Below are positions 1 to 14,997 of a stretch of 64,000 nucleotides of DNA, one piece after another. The stretch comes from Prado023 sp963700395 (GTDB taxonomy: Bacteria; Actinomycetota; Actinomycetes; S36-B12; CAIYMF01): the NCBI GenBank assembly GCA_963700395.1, contig CAVOXI010000001.1:1-64000 (forward strand), read 5' to 3'. The notes under the pieces are model-generated. The model was not told the DNA's origin and did no database searches. It saw only the letters and a program-made list of their open reading frames with translations. Within the stretch, counting starts at the first letter, position 1. Each line of letters begins with the position of its first letter. The position numbers were made by a program, and so were the translations under genes.

Positions 1-8
1 CAGAGCAA

Positions 9-4982
<4,974 letters not shown>

Positions 4983-5054
4983 CACAATCATTTCTAATGT
5001 TTGCGTCCACTGTGCGGTTCCCGAGATACGGTCGGGGATCATATCTCAATAGAG

Positions 5055-5172
5055 TTTCGGCAGTCATAGCGAGAGGGAAACGCCCGGTCCCATTCCGAAC
5101 CCGGAAGCTAAGCCTCTCAGCGCCGATGGTACTGCAAGGGGGACCTTGTGGGAGAGTAGGACGCTGCCGGAC
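5055..5172 (+). rRNA. rrf: 5S ribosomal RNA
   Basis: 5S rRNA about 70 bases after the 23S end. It shows the typical core CGGTCCCATTCCGAACCCGG and the GGGAGAGTAGGACGCTGCCG 3' arm that pairs with the 5' GTTTCGGCAG end. It completes the 16S-23S-5S order and is followed at once by a strong hairpin. Confidence 0.93.
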
Positions 5173-5180
5173 ATTCTTTC

Positions 5181-5213
5181 AGAAAGGGCCGCCCCAATGG
5201 GGTGGCCCTTTCT
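5181..5213 (+). terminator. rRNA operon terminator hairpin
   Basis: A 15-base stem, AGAAAGGGCCGCCCC with a near-perfect complement, flanks the loop AAT directly after 5S. The hairpin ends in CCCTTTCTGCG, so the T-tract is short. Position right after the operon and stem strength support transcription termination. Confidence 0.85.
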
Positions 5214-5360
5214 GCGTTCTCAGGAGAACTCGCTCCAGTGGCGGAACTGGACGGGCCGCGGGGGTTGGAGAAGAGGATCCGGGGCGTACTTGCGCCCCGG
5301 CGATGTGGGGCCGCTGAGGCATGGACCTCGGTAGGCTGGCCCGGTCGAGAGGGATGGTCA

Positions 5361-7163
5361 ATGAGCGACAAGCAATCAGGTGGGGGCTCCCCTCGCAGTT
5401 CGTCGAGCTCGGGTGGGTCCCGTGGGTCGTCCGGCGGTTCGGGTAGGACTGGTGGGGGCGGGTCGTCGGGAGGGCGAGGTGGCGGCGGTTCGCGTCCGTC
5501 ATCCTCGGGCGCGGGGAAGCCTCGCTCGGGCGGTGGTTCGTCGCCCGCCGGGAGCCAACAGTCGTCTTCCTCGGGGAAGCGGGCTTCTGGCTCGAAGGGG
5601 TCGTCCGGGGCTCCTCGGTCCACGTCCGGAAGCTCCAGGCCGTCGTCTGGAAGAGCGACCCGGTCGAGCAGCTCGTCGAGTTCACGTCCCCAATCGAGCA
5701 CGTCCTCCGGTTCGAGCAGCTCATCGAGTTCGCGTCCCCCATCGAGTGCAGGCCGGCAGTCGCCGGATTCCCGTTCCTCCGGGTCGAACTCAGGTGCTGG
5801 TTCGCGCCCCAGTGGCGCTGGGCGATCGTCGGAGGACCGCGGTCGTGCCCCGCGTTCGGATCGGGCACCGGCCTCCGGGTCGGACAAGCGCGGTGCGAAT
5901 GAGCGTCCGCGCTCGTCGCGCCCGGGGGATTCACGCAGCGCATCGGACCGGCCCGGGAGCGGTCAGGCATCCGCCGGGACCGGGTCGAGGGGCCGGTCGT
6001 CCGGCGACCGATCCACCCGCGACTCCCGTGCGGGCGGGCCGCCGAGTAGCAGCGGCGGGGATCGCCGCGATCGTCCCCAGAATCGGGACTCAGGGTCCCG
6101 CGATTCGGGAGCGCGCGATTCCGGGTCTCGCAATTCGGGTCCGCGGGATTCGGGAGCGCGCGATTCCGGGTCTCGCAATTCAGGTCCGCGGGATTCGGCG
6201 CCGCGCGATTGGGGGACGTCCGGCAGGCCGACGTCCGGGAGGCCCAGTTCGGGGCAGCGGGATTCCGGTCCACGCGACTCCAGGTCGTCGCGGCCGGATT
6301 CGCGACCTGCAGCTCGTGCGTCAGGCATCCAGGATCCCGTGATCCCCGATGGTGTGGAGCCCACTGAGCTCGACCGAGTGACGTTGAACTCGCTTCGAAC
6401 CCTCCCGGACGGCCTGGCGGAGATCGTGGCTCTTCACCTGGCCGCGGCAGCGCGCCTGTTGGCCGATGATCCTGAGCTCGCGCTGGCGCACACAAAGGCA
6501 GCGTCGCGGCGGGCGGGGCGCGTGGCTATCGTGCGCGAGGCCGTCGGAGTGGCGGCGTACGCAGCGGGGGACTACGCGACCGCCCTGACCGAGCTGAAGG
6601 CCGCAGCACGCATCTCCGGCTCGTCTGACTACCTGCCGATGATCGCCGACTGCGAACGTGGTCTGGGTCGCCCGGAGCGGGCCCTTGCCCTGGCCTCGTC
6701 GCCGGAGGCGAGCACCCTGGACCGGTCCGGGAAGGTGGAGCTGCTCATCGTGGCGTCCGGCGCCCGCCGGGACCTGGGGCAGGCGGAGGCCGCGGTGTTG
6801 ACCTTGCAGGTGCCGGCGTTGAAGTCGCGCGCGCAGGGGGAGTGGCTGGCACGGTTGCGGTACGCGTATGCCGACGCGCTGCTTGAAGTGGGTCGCGTCC
6901 GCGAGGCCAGGGAATGGTTCGCGCGGTCCGCGGAGGTCGACCCTGAGGGGTCCACCGATGCCCAGGAGCGGATCAGTGAGCTCGATGGGATCACCTTCGA
7001 CGAGCTCGAGGAAGCGGACGACTGGGTGGACGCCGACGAGCCCGAGGGTGCGCCGGAGGCCGAGGCCGACCCGAGAGCCATCAGGAGAGGGACCGGATGC
7101 GCGGTGAGCAGCACCCCTCCGACCCGGGACCGCCAGCGGGGGAGGGCAGCGGAGCCGGGGTGA
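5361..7163 (+). CDS. Low-complexity Ser/Gly/Arg-rich protein with C-terminal TPR-like domain
   Basis: 600 residues, function unknown. Residues about 1-320 are almost only Ser, Gly, Arg, Pro and Asp and probably disordered; residues about 330-560 form a helical repeat domain with TPR-like Ala patterns (HLAAAARLLADD, AALAHTKAA-type pairs, then LGRPERALALA and LLEVGRVREAREW). The C-terminal domain matches a conserved actinobacterial protein that sits just before the HAD phosphatase and tlyA. ATG 5361 is preceded by GAGAGGG; a longer frame reaches 5202 but would start inside the rRNA terminator. The disordered half contains a 45-bp tandem repeat, and its base composition leaves opposite-strand frames open by chance. 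Confidence 0.8.
   Translation: MSDKQSGGGSPRSSSSSGGSRGSSGGSGRTGGGGSSGGRGGGGSRPSSSGAGKPRSGGGSSPAGSQQSSSSGKRASGSKGSSGAPRSTSGSSRPSSGRATRSSSSSSSRPQSSTSSGSSSSSSSRPPSSAGRQSPDSRSSGSNSGAGSRPSGAGRSSEDRGRAPRSDRAPASGSDKRGANERPRSSRPGDSRSASDRPGSGQASAGTGSRGRSSGDRSTRDSRAGGPPSSSGGDRRDRPQNRDSGSRDSGARDSGSRNSGPRDSGARDSGSRNSGPRDSAPRDWGTSGRPTSGRPSSGQRDSGPRDSRSSRPDSRPAARASGIQDPVIPDGVEPTELDRVTLNSLRTLPDGLAEIVALHLAAAARLLADDPELALAHTKAASRRAGRVAIVREAVGVAAYAAGDYATALTELKAAARISGSSDYLPMIADCERGLGRPERALALASSPEASTLDRSGKVELLIVASGARRDLGQAEAAVLTLQVPALKSRAQGEWLARLRYAYADALLEVGRVREAREWFARSAEVDPEGSTDAQERISELDGITFDELEEADDWVDADEPEGAPEAEADPRAIRRGTGCAVSSTPPTRDRQRGRAAEPG
6111..6200 (+). repeat. 45-bp coding tandem repeat, two copies
   Basis: Two adjacent copies (6111-6155, 6156-6200) of a 45-base unit beginning GCGCGCGATTCCGGG differ by one base. 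They encode a 15-residue Arg-Asp-Ser-Gly-rich block twice in frame, and related six-residue R-D-S-G motifs continue on both sides. Near-identity suggests recent slippage duplication in a disordered region. Confidence 0.85.
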
Positions 7164-8485
7164 CCCGGACGTTCGGGTCGACCACCGCACCTCTGGCAGC
7201 ACTGCACGACGTGGCCCTGCTCGACCTCGACGGAGTGGTGTACGTCGGCGCAGGTGCCGTCGCCCACGCCGCCGAATCGCTGGACGAGGCCTTGGAGCGT
7301 TACGGCATGCGCTCGGTCTTCGTCACGAACAACGCAGCTCGCACCCCCGCGGCCGTTGCTGAGCACCTGGTCGAGTTGGGTGTTCGAGCTGAGCCGGGTG
7401 ACGTGGTCACCTCGGCACAGGCCGGTGCGCGGATGCTCGCCGAGCGGCTCCCGGGAGGCTCGCGCGTGCTTGCCATCGGCGGTCCCGGTGTCCCCGAGGC
7501 GCTGCGTGAGCGAGGGCTGGTGCCCGTCGAGTCCGTCGATGACGCTCCAGCGGCCCTCATGCAGGGCTACGGGCCGGACGTGGGTTGGCGGCAGCTGGCC
7601 GAGGGGTCGTTGGCGATCGGCCGCGGCCTGCCGTGGGTCGCGACCAACCTGGACAGCACGATCCCGAGTCCTCGCGGCCGGGTCCTTGGCAACGGAGCGA
7701 TGGTCGCTGCCCTGCGCCACGCCACGCGCGTCGAGCCGCTCGTGGCCGGCAAGCCTGAGCCGCCCCTGATGCTCGAGTCGGTGGTGCGCTCGGGGGCCCT
7801 GAGCCCGATCGTGGTGGGCGACCGGCTCGACACCGACATCGAGGGTGCGACGCGTTCCGGGATCCCATCGCTGCTCGTCCTCACCGGTGTCACCGATTGG
7901 CAGGACCTCCTCGACGCGGCGCCCCAGTACCGCCCGACCTACCTCGGCCACGACCTGCGCGCGCTGCTCGCCCCTGCCCCGGCGGTCGAGGTCGAGTGGG
8001 TGGAGGCAGCGGTCGAGGCGCGGTGCGCCGGGGCGTCGGTCCTGATCCCCACCGTGCCGGTGGATGCCGCACCGTGGCTCGGCGGCGAAGATGACCCCGG
8101 TGCCGAAGCTGTCTCCGGTGACGACGATGACGCCAGTGCCGAGGATCACTCCAGTGCCGAGGATCACCCCAGTGGCGACACTGCCTCCGGTGCCGAAGAT
8201 CACTCCGGTGCCGAGGATGTCTCCCCTTCTGAGGGCGGTCCCGGTGCAGGAGGAGGCGCTGCGTCGACGACGGCCGACCTGCAACGGCACGGACCTGATC
8301 CGTCCGCTGGACTGTGGTGGCTCCCTGAGAGCCTTCGGGCCACGCGTCGAGGAGGTCAGGCCCCGGAGGATCCCCTCGACCTCGACCTCGACCTGGCGCG
8401 GGCCGTGGTCGCGGCGGCGTGGGCTGTCCTCGACGCCGGTGTGACGATCGCCGGGCCGGCCCAGGTGCGGGCCACGACCGGATGA
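7097..8485 (+). CDS. HAD-superfamily (NagD-like) hydrolase with hexapeptide-repeat insert
   Basis: 462-residue phosphatase of HAD subfamily IIA. The nucleophile motif LLDLDGVVYVG is near residue 41, motif II VFVTNN near 74, GKPEPP near 219, and the acidic motif VVGDRLDTDIEGA near 241. The HAD domain ends near residue 300; then come an Asp/Ser/Glu-rich tail built from seven six-residue repeats and a short helical end. ATG 7097 has a strong AGGAGAGGG site and overlaps the upstream gene by 67 bases; GTG 7160, overlapping the upstream stop as GTGA, is a serious alternative. Substrate unknown; the context (upstream of tlyA) is conserved in Actinobacteria. Confidence 0.85.
   Translation: MRGEQHPSDPGPPAGEGSGAGVTRTFGSTTAPLAALHDVALLDLDGVVYVGAGAVAHAAESLDEALERYGMRSVFVTNNAARTPAAVAEHLVELGVRAEPGDVVTSAQAGARMLAERLPGGSRVLAIGGPGVPEALRERGLVPVESVDDAPAALMQGYGPDVGWRQLAEGSLAIGRGLPWVATNLDSTIPSPRGRVLGNGAMVAALRHATRVEPLVAGKPEPPLMLESVVRSGALSPIVVGDRLDTDIEGATRSGIPSLLVLTGVTDWQDLLDAAPQYRPTYLGHDLRALLAPAPAVEVEWVEAAVEARCAGASVLIPTVPVDAAPWLGGEDDPGAEAVSGDDDDASAEDHSSAEDHPSGDTASGAEDHSGAEDVSPSEGGPGAGGGAASTTADLQRHGPDPSAGLWWLPESLRATRRGGQAPEDPLDLDLDLARAVVAAAWAVLDAGVTIAGPAQVRATTG
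8097..8222 (+). repeat. Seven tandem 18-bp repeats inside the HAD hydrolase gene
   Basis: Seven consecutive 18-base units of the type CCGGTGCCGAAGATCACT, with up to several substitutions, stay in register and encode seven hexapeptides such as SAEDHS and GAEDHS. All coding changes keep the tract acidic. A partial eighth unit precedes 8097. Confidence 0.9.
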
Positions 8486-8529
8486 TCGTCCGGGTGGGCG
8501 GTACCCTGCGGGGAGGGAAGGGGCCCGCA

Positions 8530-8856
8530 GTGATCGACATCGTCAGGGACTACACGGCAATCGGCCTGGGCAGCGCGCAGGCGACGACCGCCAAGGTCGT
8601 GGGGGCAGCGCAGTCCAGCACCCAGTGGCTGGCCAGCTGGGCCGATCCCGAGCAGGCCGGGGACCACCCTGAGTCCCGAGCCGGCCTTGTCGGATCCATC
8701 GCCCGGGCGCCACAAGCCCTGTCCGCCCACGTCCAGGCGGAGGTCGACCGCGTCGTCGAGCGCCTCGGGCTCGTGACCGAGGCGGAGGTTCGTGCCCTGC
8801 GCCAGCAGGTCCAGCGCCTCGAGCGGCACATCAGCGACCTGCGGGGCGACCGATGA
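8530..8856 (+). CDS. Small helical coiled-coil protein, conserved neighbour of tlyA
   Basis: 108 residues, function not recognised. The N-terminal half is Ala/Thr-rich and amphipathic; the last 40 residues (EAEVRALRQQVQRLERHI) look like a short coiled coil, somewhat like phasin-type granule proteins. GTG 8530 follows GGGAGGGAAGG and is preferred; an in-frame ATG at 8482 would overlap the HAD stop as ATGA. It overlaps the next gene by four bases, so it is in the tlyA transcript. Confidence 0.7.
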   Translation: MIDIVRDYTAIGLGSAQATTAKVVGAAQSSTQWLASWADPEQAGDHPESRAGLVGSIARAPQALSAHVQAEVDRVVERLGLVTEAEVRALRQQVQRLERHISDLRGDR

Positions 8857-9116
8857 CCGACGCCCCTCGGGCAGGGGAGACGGCGGAGCAACCGACTGTG
8901 GGTGACGACGCCGAGGAGGTGCTGCCACTCGATCAACCCCAGGTGCCGACGCAGGCGGAGGACTCCTCGCTGACCACCGCTGACCCGCGGGTGGCCGACG
9001 CCCTGTCCCGGCTGGCGGAGGTCGACGCCCTCCCGCTGGGCGAGCAGGTCGAGGTGTACGCGGACATCCACCGACGGCTGGCCGGCGTCCTGTCCGATCC
9101 TGACAGCCAGGCGTAA
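8853..9116 (+). CDS. Small acidic protein of unknown function
   Basis: 87 residues. The first 45 are acidic and probably disordered; the rest (VADALSRLAEVDALPLGEQV through IHRRLAGVL) is helical. Small proteins of this kind are typical just before tlyA in Actinobacteria. The start ATG overlaps the previous stop (ATGA), and tlyA starts five bases after the stop codon. No catalytic motif is seen. Confidence 0.7.
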   Translation: MTDAPRAGETAEQPTVGDDAEEVLPLDQPQVPTQAEDSSLTTADPRVADALSRLAEVDALPLGEQVEVYADIHRRLAGVLSDPDSQA

Positions 9117-9121
9117 CCCGG

Positions 9122-9925
9122 ATGGCCCGACGCCGGCTCGACGCCGAGCTGGTCCGCCGTGGCCTTGCGAGGTCGCGTGAGCACGCGCAGCAGCTCGTGG
9201 CCGACGGCCGGGTCCGCGTGGCCGGGGCCACCGCGACGAAGCCCGCCACGCAGGTGGAGGAGTCGGCGGCACTCGTGGTCGTGGAGGCTGCCACAGGCCC
9301 CGACTACGTCTCCCGCGGTGCCCACAAGCTGGTCGGTGCGCTGGACCGGTTCGACCCGACGGGACGCATGGTTGCCGGACGGCTCGCGCTGGATGCGGGT
9401 GCCTCCACCGGCGGGTTCACGGACGTGCTGCTGCGTCGAGGTGCGGCTCACGTGCTCGCCGTCGACGTCGGGTACGGGCAGCTGGCATGGTCCCTGCGCA
9501 ACGACGAGCGCGTCACCGTCATGGACCGCACCAACATCCGTGGGCTCACCGCCCAGGACCTGCCGGGTCGCCCCGACCTGGTCGTGGCCGACCTGTCGTT
9601 CATCTCGCTGCGGCTGGTCCTGGCCGTGTTCGCCGCGATCGTGGCGCAGGGGGCCGATCTGCTGCTCATGGTCAAGCCGCAGTTCGAGGTGGGACGTGAG
9701 GCCCTGGGCCATGGCGGGGTCGTCCGCGAGCCCGCGCTGCGCGAGTCCGCCGTCCTTGCCGTCGCCCGGTCGGCGTGGGACGTTGGGCTCGGGACCGTCG
9801 GCGTCGTGGCCAGCCCGCTACCGGGCCCGAGCGGCAACGTCGAGTACTTTCTTCATCTGCGGGCCGATGCTGGCCCGCCCGATCCGGCGGACGTCCGCCG
9901 CGCAGTCGAGGAGGGTCCGCAGTGA
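9122..9925 (+). CDS. tlyA: TlyA family 16S/23S rRNA (cytidine-2'-O)-methyltransferase
   Basis: 267 residues. TlyA 2'-O-methylates cytidines in 16S and 23S rRNA (known for the mycobacterial enzyme, where loss gives capreomycin resistance). An N-terminal S4 RNA-binding domain (residues 1-60, RLDAELVRRGLARSREHAQQ) is followed by a Rossmann methyltransferase: SAM motif LALDAGASTGGFTD near 88, DVGYGQL, VADLSFISL, and the catalytic-region KPQFEVG. Length and domain order are normal. It overlaps NAD kinase by GTGA. Confidence 0.95.
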   Translation: MARRRLDAELVRRGLARSREHAQQLVADGRVRVAGATATKPATQVEESAALVVVEAATGPDYVSRGAHKLVGALDRFDPTGRMVAGRLALDAGASTGGFTDVLLRRGAAHVLAVDVGYGQLAWSLRNDERVTVMDRTNIRGLTAQDLPGRPDLVVADLSFISLRLVLAVFAAIVAQGADLLLMVKPQFEVGREALGHGGVVREPALRESAVLAVARSAWDVGLGTVGVVASPLPGPSGNVEYFLHLRADAGPPDPADVRRAVEEGPQ

Positions 9926-10860
9926 CCGGGTCCGCGCCGCTGACGGGTGCCGCGATGGATGATCGGCGGATCCTGCTGGTCACGAACACGCGCCGGGACG
10001 AGGCAGTCGCTGCAGCCCGCGCCACGGCAGAGGCCCTGCTCCACCAGGGCATGGGAGTGGCGGCCACCCGGGACGAGTGGGAGGTCCTCGACGTTCCAGG
10101 TGTCGTCCCGGTCGAGGCCTCGCCCGAGGGGGCCGCGGCCGCGGGGTGCGAGCTCGTCGTCGTGCTCGGCGGTGACGGCACGGTGCTGCGTGGCGCCGAG
10201 CGCGCCCGCGGGGCGGGCGTCCCTCTCCTCGGCGTGAACCTCGGACACGTCGGCTTCCTCGCCGAGCTGGACCGGGAGGACCTCCAGGAGGTCGTGCAGG
10301 CGGTCGTCGCCCGGGACTACCGGGTCGAGCAGCGCATGACCGTCGATGCCCGGATCCTGGACAACGGCCAGGAGGTGGCCCACACCTGGGCGCTCAACGA
10401 GGTCTCCATCGAGAAGGCCCCCGAGGACCGGATGCTCGACCTGATGGTCGAGGTCGACGGCCGGCCCCTGTCGCGCTGGCTGTGCGACGGCGTGGTGTGC
10501 GCGACCCCGACCGGCTCCACCGCATACTCGTTCTCCGCCGGCGGGCCGATCGTCTGGCCGGAGGTGGAGGCGATGCTGCTCGTCCCCCTGAGCGCGCACG
10601 CCCTCTTCGCCCGGCCCCTGGTCACGGCACCCACCACTCTCATCGTCATCGAGAGCGTCGCCCCGGAGAAGCAGGGGGTCCTGTGGGCCGACGGTCGGCG
10701 CTCGTTCCCGCTGCCGCACAACGCCCGGATCGAGGTGCGCCGGCACCCCGAGCCGGTGTCGTTCGCGCGGCTTCGGAATGCGCCCTTCACCGACCGGCTC
10801 GTGGCCAAGTTCGCCCTTCCGATCCAGGGGTGGCGCGGGTCCGGGAGGCAGCGCCGGTGA
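9922..10860 (+). CDS. nadK: NAD kinase
   Basis: 312 residues. Phosphorylates NAD to NADP with ATP or polyphosphate. The family signature GGDGTVLR (LGGDGT near residue 80), the LGVNLGHVGFLAE segment, NEVSIEK, and the substrate-binding CATPTGSTAYSFSAGGP are all present. GTG 9922 overlaps the tlyA stop and has AGGAGGG six bases upstream; ATG 9955 is the alternative. It overlaps recN by four bases in the usual tlyA-nadK-recN order. Confidence 0.95.
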   Translation: MTGSAPLTGAAMDDRRILLVTNTRRDEAVAAARATAEALLHQGMGVAATRDEWEVLDVPGVVPVEASPEGAAAAGCELVVVLGGDGTVLRGAERARGAGVPLLGVNLGHVGFLAELDREDLQEVVQAVVARDYRVEQRMTVDARILDNGQEVAHTWALNEVSIEKAPEDRMLDLMVEVDGRPLSRWLCDGVVCATPTGSTAYSFSAGGPIVWPEVEAMLLVPLSAHALFARPLVTAPTTLIVIESVAPEKQGVLWADGRRSFPLPHNARIEVRRHPEPVSFARLRNAPFTDRLVAKFALPIQGWRGSGRQRR

Positions 10861-12669
10861 TCCACGAGCTCCGGATCACCGGGCTCGGCGTCATCGCCGA
10901 CGCCACATGCCGGTTCGCGCCCGGGTTCACGGCGGTCACCGGGGAGACCGGCGCGGGCAAGACGATGGTGGTCAGCGGCCTGGGCCTGCTCGCCGGCGGT
11001 CGTGCCGATGCCGGACTCGTTCGCGTCGGGGAGACCCGGGCCGCGGTCGAGGGCTGGTTCGATGCTCCCGGGGACCTGATCGCCGAGATCGTGACCGACG
11101 CGGGTGGGGTCCTCGACGACGAGGGGCTCACCGCCGCCCGGATCGTCGCCACCAGGGGTCGCAGCGTCCTGGGCGGCCGCGGCGTGCCCACCGCCGTCCT
11201 CGCGGACGTGGTGGGCCAGCTGATCGTGATCCACGGACAGCACGACCAGACGCGCATCGGCGGTCGTGCGCTCGCGATGCTCGATGCCTTCGCCGGTGAG
11301 GCCACCCAGGAGCTGGCGAGCCGCGTCGGGCAGCTCCACGGCGAGCTTCGCACCCTGGAACGGGAGCTGGGGGAGCTGCGCACGACCGAGAGGGAACGTG
11401 CCCGGGAGCTGGACCTCCTCGAGTTCTCCCTGGTCGAGATCGCCGGGATCGACCCGCAGCCCGACGAGGACCTGCTGCTCGCCGCCGAGGCTGAGCGGCT
11501 CGCGAACGCTGATGACCTCGTGGGTGCCGCGCACACGGCGCGCGAGGCCATCACCTCCGACGCGGATCTCGACGGGGGGTCGGACGCGATGGGCCTGCTG
11601 AGCGCCGCGCGTCGTGCCCTGGAGTCCGCATCCGCCCATGACCCGGATCTTGCAGCGCACGCAGCCGCCATCCGCTCGGCGATGGCCCAGCTCGGCGACG
11701 TCGCGGCGGACCTGTCCCAGTACGCCGAGGACATCGACGCCGATCCGCGCCGGCTGGCCGCGATCCAGGACAGGCGCGCGGACCTCGCACGGCTGACCCG
11801 CAAGTACGGCTCCACCATCGCGGAGGTGCTCGAGTGGTCGGCCACCTCGGCCGCGCGCGTGGCCCAGCTCGCCGGCGCGGATGACCGGATCGAGGCGCTC
11901 GAGGCGCAGGCACAGGACCTGAGGGGTCGCGCCGCCACCCTGTGCGCGCAGCTCAGCGCGGCCCGTCGTGGCGCCGCCGACCGCTTCGCCGAGGAGGTGG
12001 CCACCGAGCTGTCGGCACTGGCGATGCCGCGCGCGCGGGTGGCGTTCACCGTCACGAGCACCCCGGATCCCCACGGCCTCGTGCTGCCCGCGGTCGGCGA
12101 CCCCGGCGACCCCGGCCGCCGGCGACCCGGGCGACCCCGCCGGTCCGCCTCCGGGCCCCGTCGCCTTCCGCGCGACCGGTGTCGACGACGTGGCCCTGAT
12201 GCTCGCGGCCAACCCGGGGGCGCCCCTGCGCCCGATCGCGCAGGCGGCCTCCGGCGGGGAGCTCTCCCGCGTCATGCTGGCGGTCCAGGTCGTCCTGGCC
12301 GGTGCCGACCCGGTGCCGACGATGGTCTTCGACGAGGTGGACGCAGGCGTCGGCGGGGCCGCGGCGATCGAGGTGGGCCGTCGGCTGCAGGAGCTCAGCA
12401 CGCGCACCCAGGTCATCGTCGTGACGCACCTGGCGCAGGTCGCGGCGTTCGCCGACCGGCAGCTGGTCGTGACGAAGGACTCCGACGGATCGGTCACCGA
12501 GTCGTCGGTGCTGGTCGTCGAGGGGGAGCAGCGGGTGCGTGAGCTGTCCCGGATGCTCGCCGGACTGGCCGACTCCGAGGCGGCCGGGGCACACGCCAGC
12601 GAGCTCCTGGAACTGGCTCACAGCGCGTCGCGGCGCGCTGAGGGCGGAGCGGGGCACCGGGCGCGATAG
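10857..12669 (+). CDS. recN: DNA repair ATPase RecN, interrupted by an apparent frameshift
   Basis: SMC-like ATPase for double-strand-break repair. The first frame (from GTG 10857) carries the N-terminal part: Walker A TGETGAGKT near residue 34, the IHGQHDQ signature, and the coiled coil. Homology leaves this frame at about 12100-12150 and resumes one frame over, with the ABC signature ASGGELSRVML, Walker B MVFDEVDAGVGG and the THLAQVAA block, ending at 12669. The junction lies in a GC-rich direct repeat of GGCGACCCCG units that encodes Gly-Asp-Pro. Removing one base would restore a continuous protein of about 603 residues. A sequencing or assembly error, or a genuine lesion, cannot be told apart here. 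Confidence 0.88.
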
Positions 12670-12680
12670 TCTGGTGCCCC

Positions 12681-14317
<1,637 letters not shown>

Positions 14318-14321
<4 letters not shown>

Positions 14322-14902
14322 GTGCCGCGGGTCACGACCTGCCCCTGGCTGACGAGCAGCACCGCTTCCCGGTGCTTGCCCAGGAGCACCGCTTCACCGG
14401 CGCCAAGTGGTCGGTCTGGTCCGAGACCGTGGACATCGACGGGGACGTCGTCGTGCGAGACGTCCTGCGGCACCCGGGGGCGGTTGCTGTTGCCGCAGTC
14501 GACGACGAGGGGCGGCTCCTGCTGATCCGCCAGTACCGGCACCCGGTTGCGGCCTACATGTGGGAGATCCCGGCCGGACTCCTCGACCAGCCGGGGGAGG
14601 ACCTTGCCGACTGCGCGCGGCGCGAGCTCGCCGAGGAGGCGGGCGTGACGGCCCGCGACCTGGCCCCACTTCTCGAGCTCGCGCTGAGCCCGGGCGGAAC
14701 CAGCGAGCGGATCACCGTGTTCCGGGCGACCGGGCTCACGGTGGACCCGGACACCCGCCCGCACACCGGTGAGGCTGAGGAGCGCGAACTGCCCCAGCGT
14801 TGGGTCACGATCCCCGAAGCAGTCGATCGCTGTCTCGACGGATCAATCACGAACGCGACCGCAGTTTCTGCCATTCTGGCGCTTGCAGCCCTCCGGAAGT
14901 GA
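14318..14902 (+). CDS. NUDIX hydrolase, ADP-ribose pyrophosphatase type
   Basis: 194 residues. Probably hydrolyses ADP-ribose to AMP and ribose-5-phosphate, by likeness to the mycobacterial enzyme found next to pyrG. The segment EIPAGLLDQPGE followed by ARRELAEEAGV is the NUDIX box with the metal-binding Glu residues; the AGLLD form is typical of ADPRases. The GTG start overlaps the pyrG stop. Confidence 0.88.
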
Positions 14903-14997
14903 GGAGCACCGTTGGTCGGGCATCCGGGCGGCGTTGATTGTCACGGGCCTGCTGCTAGGGCATGCTCGCATCCGGTTGTCAGGAGAGGACGGCACAG

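Noticed and set aside
5117..6495. Long minus-strand frames opposite the low-complexity protein (256 and 438 codons)
   Set aside because: Their openness follows from the Ser/Gly/Arg codon pattern on the plus strand; no ribosome binding sites or homology.
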